A DNA stretch of 10,340 nucleotides, from NCBI GenBank assembly GCA_021852245.1, contig JAJZNY010000044.1, forward strand, positions 1-10,340. The letters run 5' to 3'. Positions within the stretch are counted from its first letter, which is position 1. The number at the start of each line of letters is the position of its first letter. A program made the translations under genes and the position numbers. Below, piece after piece: positions 1 to 7,612 of this stretch. Under the pieces are notes generated by a model that worked only from the letters and a program-made list of their open reading frames with translations, made no database searches and was not told the origin of the DNA. Origin of the DNA: Planctomycetota bacterium. GTDB lineage: Bacteria; Planctomycetota; Phycisphaerae; WQYP01.

Positions 1-106
1 TCTCGGCATTGCCGCGGTGGATGGGGCTGTCCGTGCAAGTGCCGGTCTCGCCACCGCACCCTTCACCGGTGCATTCGGGCAACAGAATTTTATTGATCGC
101 GACCAT
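1..106 (-). CDS. 5' fragment of an unrecognised cysteine-rich protein
   Basis: An open frame starts at ATG 106-104 on the minus strand and is open for 35 codons to the left edge. The translation begins MVAINKILLPECTGEGC and continues with further Gly, Cys and Thr. Three cysteines lie within residues 12-24, in a CxxxxCxxxxxxC pattern. An in-frame TGA at 118-116 lies just upstream, so this ATG is the first possible start. A GAGG (plus-strand cctc 114-117) sits 7 nt before it, which is good Shine-Dalgarno spacing. Third codon positions are clearly GC-rich, as in the certain genes of this window. The same 100 bases are also open in two plus-strand frames, without a start or motif I trust. No family is recognised. 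The cysteines could bind a metal or form disulphides, which is inference. The length visible is too short for certainty. Confidence 0.4.
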   Translation of the reverse strand, partial: MVAINKILLPECTGEGCGGETGTCTDSPIHRGNAE

Positions 107-147
107 AACGCGGCCTCAAAATGGAATTCCTCCACAAAACATACCGC

Positions 148-182
148 GCGTCACGAACGGGAGCAAACGGCGGCCGTGACGC
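148..182. repeat. 8-bp inverted repeat, 19-nt spacer
   Basis: GCGTCACG at 148-155 is perfectly complementary to CGTGACGC at 175-182, separated by 19 nt. It lies about 45-75 nt upstream of the ATG of the left-edge gene, so it would fall in that gene's 5' leader or promoter. It could form an RNA hairpin or be a two-half-site protein binding site. The CGTGACG half-site resembles many regulator boxes, but I cannot assign one. Confidence 0.35.
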
Positions 183-249
183 CCTGCCCCACAATGTCCT
201 CTGCGTTCCACTGCGTCCCCTGCGGTTGGATCGGTTTCTTTCTTTGCGG

Positions 250-273
250 TTTATATGTTTTTCACCGCGGTGA
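250..273 (-). promoter_or_regulatory. Perfect 12-bp palindrome next to a TATAAA-like -10
   Basis: TCACCGCGGTGA at 262-273 is a perfect 12-bp palindrome with no loop, so it suits a dimeric DNA-binding protein better than an RNA hairpin. On the minus strand it is followed, after 6 nt, by TATAAA (255-250), which resembles a -10 box. No good -35 hexamer is visible at the usual distance. Such an arrangement would fit an activator or repressor operator controlling the gene at 106 to the left. The start codon would be about 145 nt further on. The role is inferred; the palindrome itself is certain. Confidence 0.4.
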
Positions 274-391
274 GAGTATGCCTTCATGTCTGCGGCTGGT
301 CTATTTCCAATCGCGCTCCTCGAGGGTGCTCGGAAAAATTTCTGCGTTCAGTTAGTTCGCCTAAAGTATACCCAAAGCACCTATCGCAGCA

Positions 392-400
392 CCCCCCCCC
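392..400. repeat. C9 homopolymer just after asnB
   Basis: Nine consecutive C (G on the transcribed strand) lie 9 nt past the asnB stop codon. Runs of this length are prone to slippage in replication and sequencing. Because it is outside any reading frame I can support, phase variation of a protein is unlikely. Confidence 0.7.
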
Positions 401-409
401 AGAATGGAG

Positions 410-2305
410 TTATGAACAATGACAGGCGATATCCGGGTTTTGCCGCCGCCAGATTTCCATCATCAGCAGAGCAAACAGCCGATGGGTATGATCTCGCCTG
501 CCCGCCTGGTGTTCTTCCCATATCCGCTCCGCCAGGATTCCCAGACCCAATTCCGCGGCGAAGGAATCACCAGCAAGAAGATACTCTGCCGCCGCATGCC
601 GCAGCGATGTCCGGAACCAGCGCCCGACCGGGACGCCAAATCCATGCTTGCGCCCCTGCTGCACGCCTTTTGGCAGCATATCGGCCATCGCCCGCCGGAG
701 CGGAAGTTTCCCTCGCCGCCAATTCATCATGACATTGCCATGGAACCGATTCGCCCAGTTCGCCAGCTCATGATCCAGCAGCGGACTGCGCACTTCCAAC
801 CCGCACGCCATCGACGCACCATCCACTTTCCAAAGCACATCTCCCGGCAGGTAGTTACTTTGATCACGCAGCATACATTCACGGATGATGTCAAAATCTC
901 GCGGCGCATCATGACGAGAGGTGTCGTGCGCTGTGCCCAACGACCCAAGTGATTCCAAGCTGAAAAGTGCCATGATCGACGCATATTTCGCCTGCCAACT
1001 TTTTTCGCGGCCGGCGGCTGCCAAGCGCCTCAGGCGCTCAGATTTATATGGCCATGAGGGGATTCGCAAGCCACCGTTGAGCATACGCATGGCGCGATAC
1101 CGATCATATCCGCCGAAAAGTTCATCTCCGCCGTCGCCCGACAGAGCGCAGGGGGCCAGTTGCCTTGCACTATTGGCCACCCAATAGGTCGGCAGGATGG
1201 AAGAATCGGAAAACGGTTGTCCCAGCGTAAACGCAGTAAGCCATTCCAGCGTGGCCATGGCCGATGATTCCATATCAATTCGACATGGATGATGCCGCAA
1301 TCCAAGCAGCCGGGCGGTTTCTGCCGCAAGCGCCATCTCGTCGAAGGCCGTATCTTCAAAGCCGACCGTAATCACCTGCAGCGGACATGAATCACCCAGA
1401 AGTTCTTTCGCCGCCCCGCAGATTATGGCGGAATCAATGCCCCCCGACAGAAACCCGATCATCGGGACATCGGCGTGGAGTTGTGACTCCACCGCATTCA
1501 TAATCAGTTGCCGCAGCGTTGCAATCTCCGCATCGCCCATCGCAGCTGCCGCTCCGCGGTTTCCGTCTGCCGCCGAGAGTTGCGGATTCCAGAAACTTCC
1601 CGTCGATAACCGTTCCCCGGTCACGCGCAGGTAGCTGCCCGGTGCAAGACTTTTAATCTCCCGGTAAATCGTTTCCGGAGGCGATATAAATCCCGCATGC
1701 AGATATCGGGCCAATGAAGACCGCGATACCGACGCCAACACCCCCGGCCAGCAGCGCACCGCCGGAATGGTGCTCCCGAAGGCAAGCCGATTTTCGTCCG
1801 CTGCATAAAACAAAGGCTTCTGACCAAAATAATCCCGTGCCAGAAACAATTCATTCGAATGTCCATCCCAGATGGCAAAGGCAAACATTCCGCGCAGCTT
1901 CAGCGGCAATTCCGTCTTCCATTGCTCCCAGCCGTGCACCAGCACTTCGGTATCGGAATGGTCCGATTTGAACTCATGCCCAAGACTTTCCAATTCTCGG
2001 CGGAGTTCACGATGGTTGTAAATTTCACCGTTGAATACCACCTGCACGCGGCCGTCTTCATTGCTCATCGGCTGTTGCCCACTGGCGGGGTCGATAATGC
2101 TGAGCCGGCGATGCACCAGGCATACTCGGGCCGCCAGCGCACCCGGGCTCGATTCATTCCATCGTCCACTGCCGTCCGGTCCGCGATGCCGAAGTAATTC
2201 ATCCGCCCGATGTGCCGCGTCAGCAAGCAGCGCATCCAATCGGCCCAGTTCAGCTTGAGAACGTTCCCCCCGATTCCAGCCGACGAATCCGGCAATGCCG
2301 CACAT
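410..2305 (-). CDS. asnB: Asparagine synthase (glutamine-hydrolysing)
   Basis: This 631-residue protein converts aspartate, glutamine and ATP to asparagine, glutamate, AMP and PPi in the cytoplasm. The N-terminal glutaminase (class II amidotransferase) domain starts directly with the catalytic Cys2 (MCGIAGF). It continues with RHRGPDGSG (39-47), RLSIID (67-72), GEIYNH (93-98) and FGQKPLFY (160-167). The synthetase domain has the PP-loop SGGIDS (287-292), GDGGDELFGGY (390-400), EVRSPLLDHEL (504-514) and KHGFGVP (553-559). All expected catalytic motifs are intact and the length is normal for the AsnB family. The ATG start is fixed by Cys2 needing to become the N-terminal nucleophile. It begins 3 nt after the stop of the RNase D gene, with a GGGGA about 8 nt before the start, so translation is probably coupled. 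AsnB homologues also modify cell-envelope sugars or peptides. The last position in a housekeeping cluster favours plain asparagine synthesis, but this is not proven. Confidence 0.95.
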   Translation of the reverse strand: MCGIAGFVGWNRGERSQAELGRLDALLADAAHRADELLRHRGPDGSGRWNESSPGALAARVCLVHRRLSIIDPASGQQPMSNEDGRVQVVFNGEIYNHRELRRELESLGHEFKSDHSDTEVLVHGWEQWKTELPLKLRGMFAFAIWDGHSNELFLARDYFGQKPLFYAADENRLAFGSTIPAVRCWPGVLASVSRSSLARYLHAGFISPPETIYREIKSLAPGSYLRVTGERLSTGSFWNPQLSAADGNRGAAAAMGDAEIATLRQLIMNAVESQLHADVPMIGFLSGGIDSAIICGAAKELLGDSCPLQVITVGFEDTAFDEMALAAETARLLGLRHHPCRIDMESSAMATLEWLTAFTLGQPFSDSSILPTYWVANSARQLAPCALSGDGGDELFGGYDRYRAMRMLNGGLRIPSWPYKSERLRRLAAAGREKSWQAKYASIMALFSLESLGSLGTAHDTSRHDAPRDFDIIRECMLRDQSNYLPGDVLWKVDGASMACGLEVRSPLLDHELANWANRFHGNVMMNWRRGKLPLRRAMADMLPKGVQQGRKHGFGVPVGRWFRTSLRHAAAEYLLAGDSFAAELGLGILAERIWEEHQAGRRDHTHRLFALLMMEIWRRQNPDIACHCS

Positions 2306-2308
2306 TCA

Positions 2309-3526
2309 TCAATTCCCCGTCTGAATCGACGATTTGAATTCATTCCCGCTCATCGAGATCGTCAATCGGCAATGGCCGTCCACGAGTTCCTCCAGCGGTT
2401 TGCCCAGACATTCGCGCCGCCACCCCCGCATCAGCTCATGCGAGTCGAGATTCTCGCCCGCCATTTTTCGTGCCGCCCAATCCGCGATGGCACTCTGACT
2501 GGTCACCAGTCCGGTCGTTACGCTCTGTCCCAGGCAGATGGCCTGCGCCGCCGCCCAGACACGTTCAATGTATTGACTGCACTCCAGCGAATCCCTCGGC
2601 TCCTGAAGCGGTTCCGGCAGCTCGTCACGTGGGGCCTCACGCATCTTCTGTATTAAATTCAGAATGAATGGGCCGTACGACTGCAGTTCCTGTCCGCTGA
2701 TCCCTTCAATACGCGAAAGCTGAGCCATGCTGCGAGGCATTATCTTGGCAATATCCCGAATCGCTGCGTCCGTCATGAACGCTCTCACAGGCGTATCATG
2801 TTCATACGCCAGTTGATGCCGCCATGCCGTCAGTTCACGCAGAACTCCCAGTTGCTCCCGGCTCATGGATCGCGGCACCTTGATTTTCAGCCACAGGCGG
2901 CGCGGGTCCGGCGGTTCGACGGCCTGCTTCAGTTCCTCGGCGCAAAGCTCGTTCATCCATTGCACCCGGCCATGAGATTCAATCTGCTCCCGGAGCCGCC
3001 CGTATACCGCCGGCAGGTAACGCACGTCATCTGCAGCATAAGTCAGCTGGGCATGCGCCAGCGGACGCCGATCCCAGGCGCTGTAGGTGTGCGCTTTGTC
3101 CAACTGTACGTCGCAGATGTGTTCAACCAGTTTGGCGTACGATATCGGATAGACCAGCCCCAGCAGTCCCGCCATCAGTTGCGTATCAATGACCGACGCA
3201 GGCGTAAATCCACATTGGTGCATGATGGCGATATCCTGCTCGCCGGCATGGCAGTATTTAATGATGTTTGCGTCGATCATCAGCTCTCCCAACGGCGCCA
3301 GATCATTGATAGCCATCGGATCGACCAGCGCCACCTGCTCCGCGCCGCACAACTGAATAAGACAGAGTTCCGGCTGATAGGTGCGCTCGCCAATAAATTC
3401 CGTATCAAATCCAAAGGCCCCGGCGTGCGCAAGCTGCCGACAGAACTTTACCAGCTCCGGCTCAGAATCGATCCAGATAAAATCCGCAGTCTGCGGCGGC
3501 CGGGCTGTTTTGTTCATTCGGGTCAT
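2309..3526 (-). CDS. rnd: Ribonuclease D-type 3'-5' exonuclease with HRDC domain
   Basis: A 405-residue DEDDy-family exoribonuclease, expected to trim 3' ends of tRNA precursors and other structured RNAs with two metal ions. Exo I is FDTEF (D41, E43). Exo II is CHAGEQD, with D98. Exo III is YAADD, with Tyr163 and Asp167 in the Y-x3-D spacing that marks the DEDDy subgroup. Residues about 222-298 look like an HRDC nucleic-acid-binding domain (RELTAWRHQLA, then IRDIAK and LSRIEGIS). The last 100 residues form a further helical region, as in bacterial RNase D, whose usual length is about 370-400. The start ATG follows the M42 peptidase stop with no intervening base. A second ATG at codon 4 is equally possible, and neither has a strong Shine-Dalgarno, which fits translational coupling. 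All four acidic metal ligands are present, so it should be active. Confidence 0.93.
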   Translation of the reverse strand: MTRMNKTARPPQTADFIWIDSEPELVKFCRQLAHAGAFGFDTEFIGERTYQPELCLIQLCGAEQVALVDPMAINDLAPLGELMIDANIIKYCHAGEQDIAIMHQCGFTPASVIDTQLMAGLLGLVYPISYAKLVEHICDVQLDKAHTYSAWDRRPLAHAQLTYAADDVRYLPAVYGRLREQIESHGRVQWMNELCAEELKQAVEPPDPRRLWLKIKVPRSMSREQLGVLRELTAWRHQLAYEHDTPVRAFMTDAAIRDIAKIMPRSMAQLSRIEGISGQELQSYGPFILNLIQKMREAPRDELPEPLQEPRDSLECSQYIERVWAAAQAICLGQSVTTGLVTSQSAIADWAARKMAGENLDSHELMRGWRRECLGKPLEELVDGHCRLTISMSGNEFKSSIQTGN

Positions 3527-4801
3527 CTAATCATCCATCTGCCGGTGCACCCGGGCGGTGGCATAAAGTTGATCGGCCCAGCGGGACAGGCGATTGCGGA
3601 ACTGCTCCTGAAGTCCGCGATGATCCCCCGTATACGCTGGAAATCGGCTTACCACCTGCAGCATCAACTCCACCAGATTGGCAAAATCTCCAAGATGAAT
3701 CCCCTCGGCGGCGATTTTATCTCCGGTTCGAGGTGCTTCACTGCAACACGGCTCCTCACCAGAGAGCATATTGTGGTAATTGGCCAGCGGCAATGTCAGT
3801 CCTGCGGAATCGAATCCCGCCGCATCAAAAGCCGTACTGTCGCACGTGCCACCATCCATCAACGCTCGCTGGTATTGAAATTCGGGCTTGGCGTCCGCCA
3901 GATCATCCGCGCATAGTTTAATAAATCGTGTCAGAGCCGAACTGAAGATGCCCGTCCGGTCACCCACACGCACCACCGGTCCGTTACCCATCCGCGCCTG
4001 CGGCAGGGCCCGGCTATTTTCCAGACCGACCACCGACCAACTCGCCCGCTCATCGGAAGTTGCCAAAGTCCCGTCCTCAATGGCGGCAATGGCACCAAGA
4101 AAACCGATCTCCTCGCCGCGTGTGAAGAGCAGTGAGAATGGCTCCCGAATCCCGCGCCGGCAAACTTCATCAAGCATACAGAGCATGGCCGCCGCACCCG
4201 TCAGATCGTCGCACACCCGCGCCATGAAATAATCGCCTGATATGGAGGCATCGGGCAGGTCCCACATCCCGATCACACCGGCGGGAATCCGTTGCCCCGG
4301 ATTCCGCAACTTCAGCACGCAGCTCAGCGTGTCAGAATCTTCCGCCCGCTTCGGTTCCCCCGTCACTACCGTTAAACTCCACGCCGATGTGTCATCCGGA
4401 TAAAACAGCCGCACGCCGGCACCCGCAAAACAGGACGGTTTGACTCCCCCCAGAAATTCCGCCCGCAGCAGTCCATCTTCTTCGCTGATCATCTCACCGG
4501 TTACAAAACCCGGATGGTCCACATGGGCTTCAAATGCCAGTTGTCGGGCGCCTTTTTCCGAGACGCCTCGCTGCAGTCCACCGGCATCAGCTTTCGCAGT
4601 CAGTACAGCCGAAGAATCATCCGGCACGACATGATCCACCCGCAGATTTCCCGCCCGGTCAAAATGGCATTCTAATGTTCCCGGCGGTGCAAGCGTTTCC
4701 ACAAATGCCGCAATCCAACCCAGCACATGTTCTTCGTGCAGCGGGGCGGTGGGAAGATCACAAAGTGTCTTGAGTATGCTCAGAAAGGGACTGCTGATCA
4801 T
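3527..4801 (-). CDS. M42-family metallo-aminopeptidase
   Basis: A 424-residue protein resembling the M42 (glutamyl/TET-type) aminopeptidases, dinuclear-metal enzymes that remove N-terminal residues from peptides in the cytoplasm, often as 12-subunit shells. The ligand and catalytic pattern is visible: AHVD (His93, Asp95), CDDLTGAA (Asp198/Asp199, bridging), RGEEIG (Glu230 as general base, Glu231 as ligand), GLENSR (Glu261) and ANYHN (His343). GGT (317-319) matches the conserved glycine turn before the last ligand. Residues about 105-185 would be the inserted oligomerisation (PA-like) domain. The protein is some 60-70 residues longer than typical members, mainly at the C-terminus (about 385-424). 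No signal peptide is seen. The start lies 2 nt after the membrane-protein stop, with GGGGGA upstream inside that gene. Endoglucanase annotations of this family are historical. Substrate preference cannot be read from sequence. Confidence 0.88.
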   Translation of the reverse strand: MISSPFLSILKTLCDLPTAPLHEEHVLGWIAAFVETLAPPGTLECHFDRAGNLRVDHVVPDDSSAVLTAKADAGGLQRGVSEKGARQLAFEAHVDHPGFVTGEMISEEDGLLRAEFLGGVKPSCFAGAGVRLFYPDDTSAWSLTVVTGEPKRAEDSDTLSCVLKLRNPGQRIPAGVIGMWDLPDASISGDYFMARVCDDLTGAAAMLCMLDEVCRRGIREPFSLLFTRGEEIGFLGAIAAIEDGTLATSDERASWSVVGLENSRALPQARMGNGPVVRVGDRTGIFSSALTRFIKLCADDLADAKPEFQYQRALMDGGTCDSTAFDAAGFDSAGLTLPLANYHNMLSGEEPCCSEAPRTGDKIAAEGIHLGDFANLVELMLQVVSRFPAYTGDHRGLQEQFRNRLSRWADQLYATARVHRQMDD

Positions 4802-4803
4802 CG

Positions 4804-6543
4804 TCAGGCTGTTCCCCCTGAAGGCGCCCCGGCCGCAGCGCCGCCGCTCATCGCAGCCTGCCCCGTCGCGGTATCCTCCAGGTGTTCAATGTCACTCAGA
4901 GGCTGCCCGTCCACATGACGTCGAAGCAACAGATAAATAATGGTGCTTGATGCAAAATAATACGCCACCACGTACGCCCCCAGCAGCGTCACCAGCAGAA
5001 AAAGCCAGAAATAGACAAAAATGGCGGCAATCCACTCACTCCAACCCATCGCCCACCAGTTGATCGGCGCGATCAATCGCTCCAGATGCGGCGTCCGCCA
5101 GATGGTCTCGAGCACCGAAACACCTGAATAGGTCCCGTGCTCCAAACCGAAAAAGCTCATCCCGATGGCGGCGCAAAAGTGTGTGGCTGAAAGCAGCACA
5201 TACATCGCCACCAGCAGGAAGAACCAGGTCAGGACACCATAGACCAGTGCGACAATCGTATAAAAGGCGGCTCGCCACGGACTGTTATAGATGTAGCTGA
5301 AACTGCGGCTGATGGAGTCGAAACCATCCGATGCCTCAACGGACAGGCAGGGGTAGATCAGATGCAGGCCCGCAACAAACCCCAGCACCACCAGCATGAT
5401 CATAAATCCGCCCAGCAGCAGAATAATAAACAGCAAGCCCAGCACGATCGGCCCGACCCACGGTATGGCGCCGATAAGCGAAATCGCAATCATCACCGCC
5501 CCCAGAACCACCACCAGTCCGATCGGCAGCAGAGGCGCACGGATGAAATACCAGAAACGCCGTATGGCAAAAGCGAGGCAGGAAAAAATCGACGGGTCCT
5601 CTCCCGCCAGTCGCAGCGCCGTGTAGCGGCAGATGGCTCCGCCTGTCAGCGCCAGCAGCACAATGCATATGATGAAAAAAAACATGATCGTCAACAGGTA
5701 GCCGACTCGTTCAAACCCCAGTCGCCACCCGCTTTCCGAATGCCGGGCGATCATCGGCGGCGCACCAGCGATCAGCCATTCCGGCACCGTGACAAACATG
5801 TTCGCCAGGCAACCCCATACGGTGTCGGATTGCCACGCCACCGCAGAACTTCGCGGTGTGACCGCGACCGATATCTCAAAGCCCGTGGGGCGTCCTCCCG
5901 CCGGCGGCACAGCCTTGGTTGTCTCAATCCGCAGGGGGTTGAGAACATTGAATACGAGATCGTGAAATTCCTTCAGTTCCTCATGCATGGCCGCGTCAAA
6001 TATCCCGCGCCCCACGGATCGTTGCACCTGTCGTACATTCCCGAGCAATTGCATGGCCAGTCGGCGCTCTCGCCGATGCAGGGCCCGCGCCGACAGGGCG
6101 GGTTGCTCTTTGACCAGCACCGCCAGCCGATGATGAAAACGCCGCTCCATCCCGGCCACGATCGCACTTTCCGCCGCCCGCGGATCATGCTCCAGCGCCT
6201 CAATCTGCTTGGAGTGCAGCGGAGTCGCGTAGTCCTGCAGCATTTCCGCCAGCGCCGCCTGACGATTGAGCCGATCCTGAATGATCATCTCGCGGTAGGC
6301 CCCCGGTGACGGATCATGAAACGATGATATTTCCCCGGGTAATACCTGCGGCCCCCAGATGCCATCAATCGCCCTCCCGGCCGTGTAGATGATTACCAGT
6401 GCCAGCAGAGCCAGCACCCAGATGCCCGGTTCAATGGATATTCGAAATGCCCGAAATATGTAACGAAAATCCATGGCACTTTCGCACAATGCCGCGCCCT
6501 TGCTACCGGGGGGTATCGGAGATGTCGTTATCTGTTTTGTCAT
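4804..6543 (-). CDS. Multi-pass membrane protein of unknown function
   Basis: I do not recognise a named family. The 579-residue product has one membrane segment at about 40-57, then a soluble charged, largely helical region of roughly 220 residues (58-280) rich in Arg, Glu and His. A membrane domain with about five to seven more segments follows (about 281-303, 338-360, 365-394, 426-451, 504-540, the longer ones probably double). Between segments lies DGFDSISRSFSYIY followed by SPWRAAF (406-427). This layout recalls the amphipathic 'S.R.s...... w+' motif of integral membrane families such as YciC or GDPD-membrane domains. That is an analogy only. I have a loose memory of similar proteins in planctomycetes. 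The C-terminus is a short Gly/Ala-rich tail. It sits 44 nt after nadK and 2 nt before the peptidase gene. The ATG at 6543 has only a weak ACAGG upstream; an in-frame ATG at codon 24 is an alternative. Confidence 0.8.
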   Translation of the reverse strand: MTKQITTSPIPPGSKGAALCESAMDFRYIFRAFRISIEPGIWVLALLALVIIYTAGRAIDGIWGPQVLPGEISSFHDPSPGAYREMIIQDRLNRQAALAEMLQDYATPLHSKQIEALEHDPRAAESAIVAGMERRFHHRLAVLVKEQPALSARALHRRERRLAMQLLGNVRQVQRSVGRGIFDAAMHEELKEFHDLVFNVLNPLRIETTKAVPPAGGRPTGFEISVAVTPRSSAVAWQSDTVWGCLANMFVTVPEWLIAGAPPMIARHSESGWRLGFERVGYLLTIMFFFIICIVLLALTGGAICRYTALRLAGEDPSIFSCLAFAIRRFWYFIRAPLLPIGLVVVLGAVMIAISLIGAIPWVGPIVLGLLFIILLLGGFMIMLVVLGFVAGLHLIYPCLSVEASDGFDSISRSFSYIYNSPWRAAFYTIVALVYGVLTWFFLLVAMYVLLSATHFCAAIGMSFFGLEHGTYSGVSVLETIWRTPHLERLIAPINWWAMGWSEWIAAIFVYFWLFLLVTLLGAYVVAYYFASSTIIYLLLRRHVDGQPLSDIEHLEDTATGQAAMSGGAAAGAPSGGTA

Positions 6544-6587
6544 AGTCAGTTCAACCTGTCCATCTTCACCAACTGGAACACTTCATG

Positions 6588-7496
6588 TCAGGCCGTCGGC
6601 CGGCTCGCCCAGTGCAGCTTACTGGCGAGTAATTCCCAGTGTGTCTGGCGTGGGTTGATCACCAGACGCAGCGGGTGCGGGGCCTTTTTAACAACCACGT
6701 ATTGTTTCACATTCAATGGATGGATAATCATCCCATCCATCACCAGATGCGTCCCTTCGTTCAGTCGCCGCGGTTTGATACCGATGGCACTCCCGTCGGG
6801 TACCACAACCGGTCGGAACGAGAGCGAATGGGCGCAGATGGGAGTTATCACCATAGCCCGGACATCCGGAGTAATCAGCGGTCCACCGGCTGAGAGGTTG
6901 TATCCCGTTGAACCCGACGCGGTGGAAATGATGATTCCATCACCGCGAAAAGTGGCCGTGTCCGAATCATCCACACGCACCGTGAGTTCCACCATTCGAA
7001 ACGGAGCTCCGGCGTTAAGTACCACGTCGTTAAGTGCCAGATATTCAGCCTCCAGATTCGTCGCGTGTTGAATGTCATAACCGCCCGGCCCGGATTCAGG
7101 TCCACGTATAGACGCCTGCAGCATGAGGCGGTCAGTCGTCTGGAATCTCCCCCCCAGCAGGGCGGGCAGATGTTCCTTGAATTGATCAAGTGTGAAGGCT
7201 GCCATGTAACCCAGCTTGCCGAAGTTAATTCCCGCGACCGGGGCACCGTACCGGGCCAGAAACCGGGCCGCCTGCAGGATCGTTCCATCACCCCCGAGCA
7301 GCACGATCAGATCCGGGATGTCCGTCAGGTTTCCGATACTCGCCTCATCTACACCCTCCATAAACCGGGCGTTTACGCCACTCCGACGCGAAAAATCAGC
7401 CAGTAAGTGGTGGCCGGCGGCAACGGCCTCATGCTTGGCAGAATTGGCGATAAGCAGAACCTTCATCTGATCCATAGGATACCGGCCCCGCGACAT
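6588..7496 (-). CDS. nadK: NAD kinase
   Basis: Phosphorylates NAD to NADP with ATP (or polyphosphate) in the cytoplasm and is normally the only source of NADP. Diagnostic motifs: GGDGT (68-72) with the catalytic Asp70, NFGKLGYMAAF (91-101), ND at 156-157, and GDGIIIST plus GSTGYNLSAGGPL spanning 185-207. Near 223-229 is HSLSFRP. The length of 302 is normal. Small departures from the common consensus are LGYM for LGFL and STASGSTGY for STPTGSTAY; neither removes a catalytic residue. The start is uncertain. ATG 7496 has GGAGG only 2 nt before it, which is too close for normal initiation. Codons 8 and 11 are also ATG, and the fold should begin at KVLLIANS (12-19), so the true start may be 7475 or 7466. 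It is the first gene of the leftward cluster. Confidence 0.94.
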   Translation of the reverse strand: MSRGRYPMDQMKVLLIANSAKHEAVAAGHHLLADFSRRSGVNARFMEGVDEASIGNLTDIPDLIVLLGGDGTILQAARFLARYGAPVAGINFGKLGYMAAFTLDQFKEHLPALLGGRFQTTDRLMLQASIRGPESGPGGYDIQHATNLEAEYLALNDVVLNAGAPFRMVELTVRVDDSDTATFRGDGIIISTASGSTGYNLSAGGPLITPDVRAMVITPICAHSLSFRPVVVPDGSAIGIKPRRLNEGTHLVMDGMIIHPLNVKQYVVVKKAPHPLRLVINPRQTHWELLASKLHWASRPTA

Positions 7497-7612
7497 TGCC
7501 TCCAGTCATGTAGGTCGGACCGCTTCCACAGCGTCCGCTTTACCTCGTCATGCGGTTCAGAAACAAACCGAATCTCGGCAGGCATTGACCCGCATCTTGA
7601 AACTGCCGATCG

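Larger units (their letters stand above)
107..409. other. Non-coding gap between asnB 3' end and the left-edge gene
   Basis: These 303 bases hold no frame with convincing codon bias on either strand. The region follows asnB on the minus strand and would be the promoter region of the gene at the left edge. It contains a C9 run just after the asnB stop, a perfect 12-bp palindrome next to a TATAAA-like hexamer, and an 8-bp inverted repeat (148-182). On the minus strand a T-run (342-335) occurs about 70 nt past the asnB stop, but no strong GC-rich hairpin precedes it, so I do not call an intrinsic terminator. A 7-bp complementary pair (GGGTGCT at 324-330 and AGCACCC at 388-394) is too widely spaced to be a standard terminator stem. 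Confidence 0.6.
410..7496 (-). other. Probable five-gene operon
   Basis: Five genes read leftward in the order nadK, membrane protein, M42 peptidase, RNase D, asnB, with gaps of 44, 2, 0 and 3 nt. The last three junctions are tight enough for translational coupling, and no terminator-like structure interrupts them. The promoter should lie in 7497-7770, but I could not find a convincing -35/-10 pair on the minus strand there. The gene functions do not form one pathway; shared expression of growth-related functions is the simplest reading. Confidence 0.75.

Noticed and set aside
17..355. A 112-codon plus-strand open frame
   Set aside because: No ribosome binding site, no motif and mixed codon use; it overlaps the better-supported minus-strand start at 106 and the palindrome region.
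324..394. GGGTGCT / AGCACCC pair as asnB terminator
   Set aside because: The arms are over 55 nt apart and no T-run follows in the minus-strand direction.
2798..3916. A 372-codon open frame on the plus strand
   Set aside because: It is antisense to the RNase D and M42 genes, both of which have complete catalytic motifs. Its product is low-complexity and motif-free, a typical shadow in GC-rich DNA.
5362..6309. A 315-codon open frame on the plus strand rich in Gln, Arg and His
   Set aside because: It is antisense to the membrane protein; the composition is what results from reading hydrophobic codons on the opposite strand.
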